Shown here one piece after another: positions 59,667-64,000 of a DNA stretch of 64,000 nucleotides; position 1 is the first letter of the stretch; each line of letters begins with the position of its first letter. The translations under genes were made by a program, and so were the position numbers. The stretch is from Ardenticatenaceae bacterium (lineage in GTDB: Bacteria; Chloroflexota; Anaerolineae; Promineifilales; Promineifilaceae), in assembly GCA_020634395.1 (NCBI GenBank), contig JACKBU010000008.1, positions 62,001 through 126,000 on the forward strand, in the 5' to 3' direction. Below the pieces are notes generated by a model that made no database searches, had not been told where the DNA came from, and was given only the letters and a program-made list of their open reading frames with translations.

Positions 59667-60388
59667 TGATGTTAGCGCCCGCTGATTTTTTTGACTTGAC
59701 TGACGCCTTTGTTGCGTCGTTTTTTGCCGACTGTGACTTTGTGTGGCAGGCGCTGCCCAAAATTAAAGAGCATGTGGCGCGCCTGGTAGGGGACGCTCCC
59801 ACGATCCTGGGTGATGTGATGCCCGGCGCCCATTTGGGCGGCCGTGCCATTTTTGTGGCCGAAGGAGCGCGCATCGAACCGGGGGCTTACATCATCGGGC
59901 CGGCTTATATCGGTCCGGGGGCGGTGGTGCGCCACGGAGCGCTGGTGCGCGAAAACGTTATTTTGCTGGCAGGGGCAATCTTGGGCCACGCCAGCGAAGC
60001 CAAAAACAGCCTGTTTTTGCCGCAGGCTGCTGCGCCGCACTTCAACTATGTAGGCGATTCGATTTTGGGCCACCATGTGAATCTGGGCGCGGGAACGAAG
60101 TTGAGCAATTTGGGGATTTTGAGTGAGAAGGATGAGGCCACCGGGAAACGGCCGTCTATCCGCCTGACCATCGAAGAGACTGAGTATGATACCGGGTTGG
60201 CCAAAATGGGTGCCATCCTGGGTGATGGGGCGCAGACCGGCTGCAACGCTGTCCTGAATCCCGGCTGCCTGGTAGGCGCCAACACCCTCATCTATGCCAA
60301 TGCCAGCCTGCGCAAAGGCTATCATCCACCCAACAGCATCATCAAACTGCGTCAGACCATCCGCCGCATCGACAAGCTGGGTTCGTAA
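59666..60388 (+). CDS. Left-handed beta-helix (hexapeptide) protein, GlmU-like
   Basis: About 240 residues from ATG 59666 (or 59669). Hexapeptide turns are visible through the middle (IEPGAYIIGPAYIGPGAVVR, VRENVILLAGAILGHASEAKNS, VGDSILGHHVNLGAGTKLSN, ILGDGAQTGCNAVLNPGCLVGANTLIYANASL). This matches the acyltransferase-type helix of UDP-N-acetylglucosamine pyrophosphorylases without the N-terminal nucleotidyltransferase domain. It may transfer an acyl group to an amino sugar. Coupled to the zinc-finger gene by TAATG overlap. Exact substrate unknown. Confidence 0.8.
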   Translation: MMLAPADFFDLTDAFVASFFADCDFVWQALPKIKEHVARLVGDAPTILGDVMPGAHLGGRAIFVAEGARIEPGAYIIGPAYIGPGAVVRHGALVRENVILLAGAILGHASEAKNSLFLPQAAAPHFNYVGDSILGHHVNLGAGTKLSNLGILSEKDEATGKRPSIRLTIEETEYDTGLAKMGAILGDGAQTGCNAVLNPGCLVGANTLIYANASLRKGYHPPNSIIKLRQTIRRIDKLGS

Positions 60389-60399
60389 ACGGCGCTTGC

Positions 60400-61551
60400 C
60401 TAGCGGCTCCCTTTCCGGCCGGAAGCTCTCAGTTCGGTGGAGGAAATGTCTTTGCGGAACTGGCTGGGCGGCAGCGGATGGAATAGATCTTCGAAGCCTG
60501 AAGGGATGTCCAGATCTTCGGCGTGCCGGAACTGGCTGTCGTTGTCCAGGCGGCCAGCGACGAGGAAGCGGCAGCCTTGCTCGTGGATGCTTTCTAGCGC
60601 CGCGCACAGGTTGGCGCGACTGTGCCCATAGAAGCGCGGCTGGAGGATGCGCACGGCCGTATCGAAGCCTACCACAAACGTCGCCCCTGGATAAAGCCGG
60701 GCCTTTTCCACAAACGTCGGGGCATGGCTGACATATACGGGATAACGGCCGGCAAACTGGGCCAGGCGATACAAGACCGTGGGGGCGGGCAGCGGCGGCT
60801 TATCGGCGTTGCGGGCAGCCAGTTCAAAGGCGACCGGTTTGCCCAACACTTCGGCGGCAGCGCGGGCCATGCCCAGGTGGCCGTCGTGCAGCGGATTGAA
60901 GGAGCCGGAGAGCAGTGCCTGGGGATGGGCGTCGGTGGTGCGGATACGGCCGTTATCATGTACGCCAAAGTAAGGGATCTCGCCGTGTTGCAGCTGCCGC
61001 GTCATCAGATCATAGTCATAAACCGTCTGCTCGATGGAATCTTCGTCTGTGAGCGGCAAGGTGAGGCGAATGTCCAGCCCACATGCTTCGGCCAGGCAGT
61101 TCAAGATCAGGCGGCTGACCAGGTTTTCTTCTCCGGCGCGGTCGCGGGCACCTTTGTGCAAATGCAGTGTGCGGCAGGTGAGATGGCTGGGCTGCCAGGT
61201 GGCGATGTGGGCGCGATGCTCGCCTCGTTTGGGACGGTCGGTGATGATGGTCGCTGTACAGGCCAGGCCGACCATCGGACCTTCGCTTTCCAGCCAGCGG
61301 GCGCGGGTGTAGGCGCGGCCGGCCATCAGACGGGCCGTGTCGTCGGCTACATACTGGCGCGGACGTTGATCGAGAAAATCGTTGAAGCTGGCCTGGCCGT
61401 AAGGAACCAGGGCTTCCAGCAGCGTGCGCGTTGCCCCGGCCACGCCCAGCAGGTCGGAAAGGGCCTGGGTGCCGGCTCCGGCGGTGACAAACACGATGCG
61501 TGCGGGGTTGTCGTGGATAGCTTGAACCAGGGTTTGAATGTCGTTTTCCAT
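60400..61551 (-). CDS. Fusion of CinA-like domain and NadD-like nucleotidylyltransferase domain
   Basis: 383 residues from ATG 61551 (MENDIQTLVQAI). The N-terminal half (about 1-170) has the CinA/PncC layout (IVFVTAGAGTQALSDLLGVAGATRTLLEAL, DDTARLMAGRAYTRA, GLACTATIITDRPKRGEHRAHIATW). However, the usual A-E-S-C-T-G-G nucleophile motif reads TAGAGTQA. The C-terminal half (about 215-383) is a cytidylyltransferase-like fold with LSGSFNPLHDGHLGMARAA and the family end motif ISSTELR. The pairing resembles NMN deamidase plus NaMN adenylyltransferase, which would join two NAD-salvage steps, but the loss of the serine makes the first activity doubtful. A TACAAT -10 box lies eight bases before the ATG. 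Confidence 0.75.
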   Translation of the reverse strand: MENDIQTLVQAIHDNPARIVFVTAGAGTQALSDLLGVAGATRTLLEALVPYGQASFNDFLDQRPRQYVADDTARLMAGRAYTRARWLESEGPMVGLACTATIITDRPKRGEHRAHIATWQPSHLTCRTLHLHKGARDRAGEENLVSRLILNCLAEACGLDIRLTLPLTDEDSIEQTVYDYDLMTRQLQHGEIPYFGVHDNGRIRTTDAHPQALLSGSFNPLHDGHLGMARAAAEVLGKPVAFELAARNADKPPLPAPTVLYRLAQFAGRYPVYVSHAPTFVEKARLYPGATFVVGFDTAVRILQPRFYGHSRANLCAALESIHEQGCRFLVAGRLDNDSQFRHAEDLDIPSGFEDLFHPLPPSQFRKDISSTELRASGRKGSR

Positions 61552-61559
61552 AGGGCGAA

Positions 61560-61587
61560 ATTGTAACATGTAACCTTTGACCTGTAA
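61560..61587 (-). promoter_or_regulatory. Leaderless-type promoter of the CinA-NadD fusion
   Basis: Reverse strand: TTACAG (61587-61582), 16 bases, TACAAT (61565-61560), eight bases to ATG 61551, no ribosome binding site. Confidence 0.6.
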
Positions 61588-61648
61588 TCTGTGATGGCAT
61601 GACGCAGGAGACTTCACCGGCTGCGCCGACTACCCTAAATGAAAATTC

Positions 61649-61705
61649 AACCTCCCGGAGGTTTTGAGGGCAGCACATAGTCGAGACAACAACCTCCGGG
61701 AGGTT
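61649..61705. repeat. Inverted pair of AACCTCCCGGAGGTT repeats
   Basis: AACCTCCCGGAGGTT (61649-61663) and its reverse complement (61691-61705) separated by 27 bases; each arm is itself nearly palindromic. Lies between two divergent promoters. Related to 47191-47219. Confidence 0.85.
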
Positions 61706-61724
61706 TATTTATAGAGTCGTAAAG

Positions 61725-61752
61725 TTACTTGTTCTGGACCCTTTGCTATAAT
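61725..61752 (+). promoter_or_regulatory. Leaderless-type promoter of the glycosyltransferase gene
   Basis: TTACTT (61725-61730), 16 bases, TATAAT (61747-61752), eight bases to ATG 61761, no ribosome binding site. Confidence 0.6.
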
Positions 61753-61760
61753 CGGCCAAC

Positions 61761-64000
61761 ATGAAGCAAGCAGACGACACAGGAAAAAAGAGTTTCGAAG
61801 CGGTATACCGGGAGGGGGCAATCCACCCCGCGGAACCATTGGACCTGCCGGAGGAGACGCCGTTGTGGGTGACGGTGAAGCTGCGTGAGGAGACGGCCGT
61901 ATCGACTGCCGCGCCGGGAAAATGGGGGACGGCCGTGTCCCATCTGCGCCAGCAGATCCACCAACCGGCCTGGGTATTCTTCATCCTTGCGCTCCTCATT
62001 TACATCCTCACCCGCTTTTGGCGCATAACCGATTACCCTATCTACTTTTTCTCCGACGAAGCTATCCAATCCCTCACCGCCAGCGATCTGATCCGCAACG
62101 GTTTTCGCAGCCCGGAAGGGCAGCTCCTGCCCAGTTATTTTAAAAACTACCAGGTTTACAATCTCAGTCTGTCGGTTTATTTGCAGCTTCTGCCGGTGTA
62201 TTTCTGGGGCCTGTCTGCGGCGTTGACCCGGGGTGTGTCGGCGCTGGTGAGTGTCTTCGGCGTCATCGCTGTCAGCCTGACGGTGAAAACGGCTTTCCAG
62301 AGCCGGTATTGGTGGACGGCCGTTTTGTTGATGGCTGCCATGCCTGCCTGGTTCCTGCACAGCCGCACCGCCTTCGAGACCGTGCTGATGGTCTCTTTTT
62401 TCGCCCTGTTCCTTTACTTTTACCTGCTTTATCGCCTGCGGGCGACCGGATACTTGTTCGCCGCCATGGTTTTTGCGGCGGCTTCGTTTTACGCTTACAG
62501 CAACGGGCAGGCGATTATCGCCTTGTTGGTGCTGTTTTTGGGCGTGTCGGATTGGCGCTACCATTGGCAGGTGGTAAGAGGGGTGGTGCAGCGGCGCGAG
62601 TGGGGAACGGCCGTGGCCTTCATTGGCCTCACTCTGCTGCTGATTGCTCCCTACGTTCGCTTTCGCCTCACCTATCCCACGGACCTGGCCTATCATCTGC
62701 GCACGCTGGATTCTTACTGGTTTAAGCAAGATCTGACCCTGACGCAGAAATTCGGCCTGTTCAGCGAACGTTATGTCTACGGATTAAGCCCTGGTTACTG
62801 GTTTTGGCCCAACAGCCATGACCTGGAACGCCATCGAATGTTGGGCTACTTTGGTCATTTAAGGCCAGAAACGCTGCCTCTGCTGTTGATTGGTCTGGTT
62901 ATTTGTCTGTGGCGCTGGCGTTCGCCGGCGCACCGGGCAGTGCTGCTGGCGCTGCTCGCTGTGCCCGTAGGAGCGGCCAACGTCGACATTGCTATCACCC
63001 GGGTGCTGGCGTTTGTAGTGCCGGCGGCTATCCTGATGACTCTGGGTTTGAATTGGCTGCTGACCCGTCTGAAAGAAGCGTGGCAGCCGGTGCTGGGGAC
63101 GGCCGTCTTTCTCATTCTATCCTGGACGAGCGTGGGCTTGATGGTCGATGCCCTGAATCGCGGACCGCTGTGGTTTCCCGATTACGGCATGTTTGGTATG
63201 CAGTACGGCGCCACGCAGTTATTTGACATAATCCCCGAATACCTGGAGGCCAATCCGCAGACCATCGTCCTGTTAACACCCACCTGGGCCAACGGCACCG
63301 ATTTATTTCCCCGCTTTTTCCTCGCGCCGGAAGAGCAGTCTCGGGTGCAAACACTCAATGTCGATGGTTTTATCCTGGATAGGCAGCCGCTAACCGACGA
63401 CATGCTGTTCATTATGACCCCGGAAGAATACCAGCGTGCGCAGGATAGTGGAAAATTTAAACCCATCGCCATTGAGCGTGTGTTTGAATACCCTGATGGG
63501 ACGCCCGGTTTTTATTTTGCCCACCTGGCCTACGTTGACAACGTGGAAGATATATTTGCGGCCGAGCTGGCCGAACGGCAAAAGCCGGTGGACGATGTGG
63601 CCGTGATCAACGGGCGGATGGTGGCGGTGCGCCACTCGCGCCTGGATTCGGGCAGCCTGCCCAGCATGTTCGACAACGACACGTTTACCCTGGGGCGAGT
63701 GATGGAGGCCAATCCCGCTTTTGTGGATATGACGTTCCCAGAGCCGTGGGCGCTGCGCGGCCTGGCGGCCGATTTTGGTACGATGGACTTTGAGCTGACC
63801 GTGTCGTTGTTTGCCGAGGCCGACAGTGAGCCGGTTGTTTATTCGCAGATCTATCGCGGGCTGCCGGCCGATCCACACGTGGAAATTGATTTTGATCAGG
63901 GACCGGCGCAGGTGGCGCGGATGCGCGTCGACATCCACGATTTGAACGCGGGCAATACGGCAAAAATCCACATCCGCGAACTGACGCCACTGCTGGCGGA
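61761..64000 (+). CDS. GT39/ArnT-like membrane glycosyltransferase with N-terminal antitoxin-like domain (partial)
   Basis: Open from ATG 61761 to the window end, at least 746 residues. Residues about 11-42 (KSFEAVYREGAIHPAEPLDL followed by PEETPLWVTVKL) match the small AF2212/DUF104 antitoxin beta fold. After a helical link, a multi-pass membrane region follows from about residue 70 with roughly ten helices. Its first large loop carries YFFSDEAIQSLTASDLIRNG, the acidic catalytic loop of dolichol/undecaprenyl-phosphate-sugar-dependent GT-C enzymes. From about 480 the chain is soluble and beta-rich. Probably transfers sugar outside the membrane. The C-terminus is cut by the window. Confidence 0.82.
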   Translation, partial: MKQADDTGKKSFEAVYREGAIHPAEPLDLPEETPLWVTVKLREETAVSTAAPGKWGTAVSHLRQQIHQPAWVFFILALLIYILTRFWRITDYPIYFFSDEAIQSLTASDLIRNGFRSPEGQLLPSYFKNYQVYNLSLSVYLQLLPVYFWGLSAALTRGVSALVSVFGVIAVSLTVKTAFQSRYWWTAVLLMAAMPAWFLHSRTAFETVLMVSFFALFLYFYLLYRLRATGYLFAAMVFAAASFYAYSNGQAIIALLVLFLGVSDWRYHWQVVRGVVQRREWGTAVAFIGLTLLLIAPYVRFRLTYPTDLAYHLRTLDSYWFKQDLTLTQKFGLFSERYVYGLSPGYWFWPNSHDLERHRMLGYFGHLRPETLPLLLIGLVICLWRWRSPAHRAVLLALLAVPVGAANVDIAITRVLAFVVPAAILMTLGLNWLLTRLKEAWQPVLGTAVFLILSWTSVGLMVDALNRGPLWFPDYGMFGMQYGATQLFDIIPEYLEANPQTIVLLTPTWANGTDLFPRFFLAPEEQSRVQTLNVDGFILDRQPLTDDMLFIMTPEEYQRAQDSGKFKPIAIERVFEYPDGTPGFYFAHLAYVDNVEDIFAAELAERQKPVDDVAVINGRMVAVRHSRLDSGSLPSMFDNDTFTLGRVMEANPAFVDMTFPEPWALRGLAADFGTMDFELTVSLFAEADSEPVVYSQIYRGLPADPHVEIDFDQGPAQVARMRVDIHDLNAGNTAKIHIRELTPLLA

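Overview
This 64 kb window is bacterial chromosome, GC-rich and densely packed with genes on both strands. Gene content and style suggest a member of the Chloroflexota, probably an Anaerolineae-like lineage. The hints are two very large MalT/LuxR-type ATPase regulators, SpoVS beside dnaA without other sporulation genes, large secreted beta-propeller and subtilase proteins, and paired ferredoxin-dependent 2-oxoacid oxidoreductases. This placement is inference, because the window holds no rRNA or other marker gene. The most striking base-level feature is the palindrome ACGGCCGT. I counted about 140 copies by eye, against roughly two expected, spread over coding and intergenic DNA.

Layout. 1-9.1 kb: a partial DUF4386 membrane gene; two paralogous MalT-like LuxR regulators (636-3269, 6420-9044) flanking an island with an AT-rich TetR/DUF4405 pair, a LuxR gene remnant, and a divergent TetR / double [4Fe-4S] protein pair with clear operators. 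9.1-11.5 kb: a secreted DUF5667 protein and hemL. 11.5-19.8 kb: a TPR-CHAT (caspase-like) protease facing an operon of a 194-residue unknown protein, a sigma factor and a soluble zinc anti-sigma (ZAS) protein, followed by a large secreted subtilase. 19.9-26.6 kb: a GntR/FCD regulator leading two tandem korAB pairs. 26.7-35.3 kb: nitroreductase, zinc-ribbon membrane protein, DUF1385, TPR protein, YbdK-type ligase, icd, thiD, a GbsR-like regulator and a DUF84 NTPase. 35.4-41.1 kb: Zn-ribbon DNA methylase, NurA-like nuclease, unknown protein and HerA ATPase. 41.1-46.8 kb: panE-like gene, a RamB/ScfR-like regulator, and aceB and aceA of the glyoxylate shunt. 46.9-49.7 kb: a 21-bp tandem array, an ABC exporter and a small unknown gene. 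49.7-52.6 kb: a probable oriC, dnaA and spoVS. 52.7-64 kb: an FG-GAP propeller protein, a cyclase-AAA-TPR sensor, a zinc-finger/left-handed-helix pair, a CinA-like/NadD-like fusion and a truncated GT39-like glycosyltransferase.

How the parts may work together. Central metabolism dominates: icd, the KOR pairs and aceAB form a 2-oxoglutarate/isocitrate/glyoxylate node, each side with its own regulator and visible operators. Two cassettes look like candidate systems. The first is the TPR-CHAT + sigma + ZAS module, which parallels the logic of Craspase (a TPR-CHAT protease that frees a sigma factor by cutting its inhibitor) but lies outside any CRISPR locus. The second is the methylase-NurA-X-HerA operon, a plausible DNA-processing or anti-phage system. 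Several genes appear to be transcribed as leaderless mRNAs, with a -10 box 6-9 bases before the start codon and no ribosome binding site.
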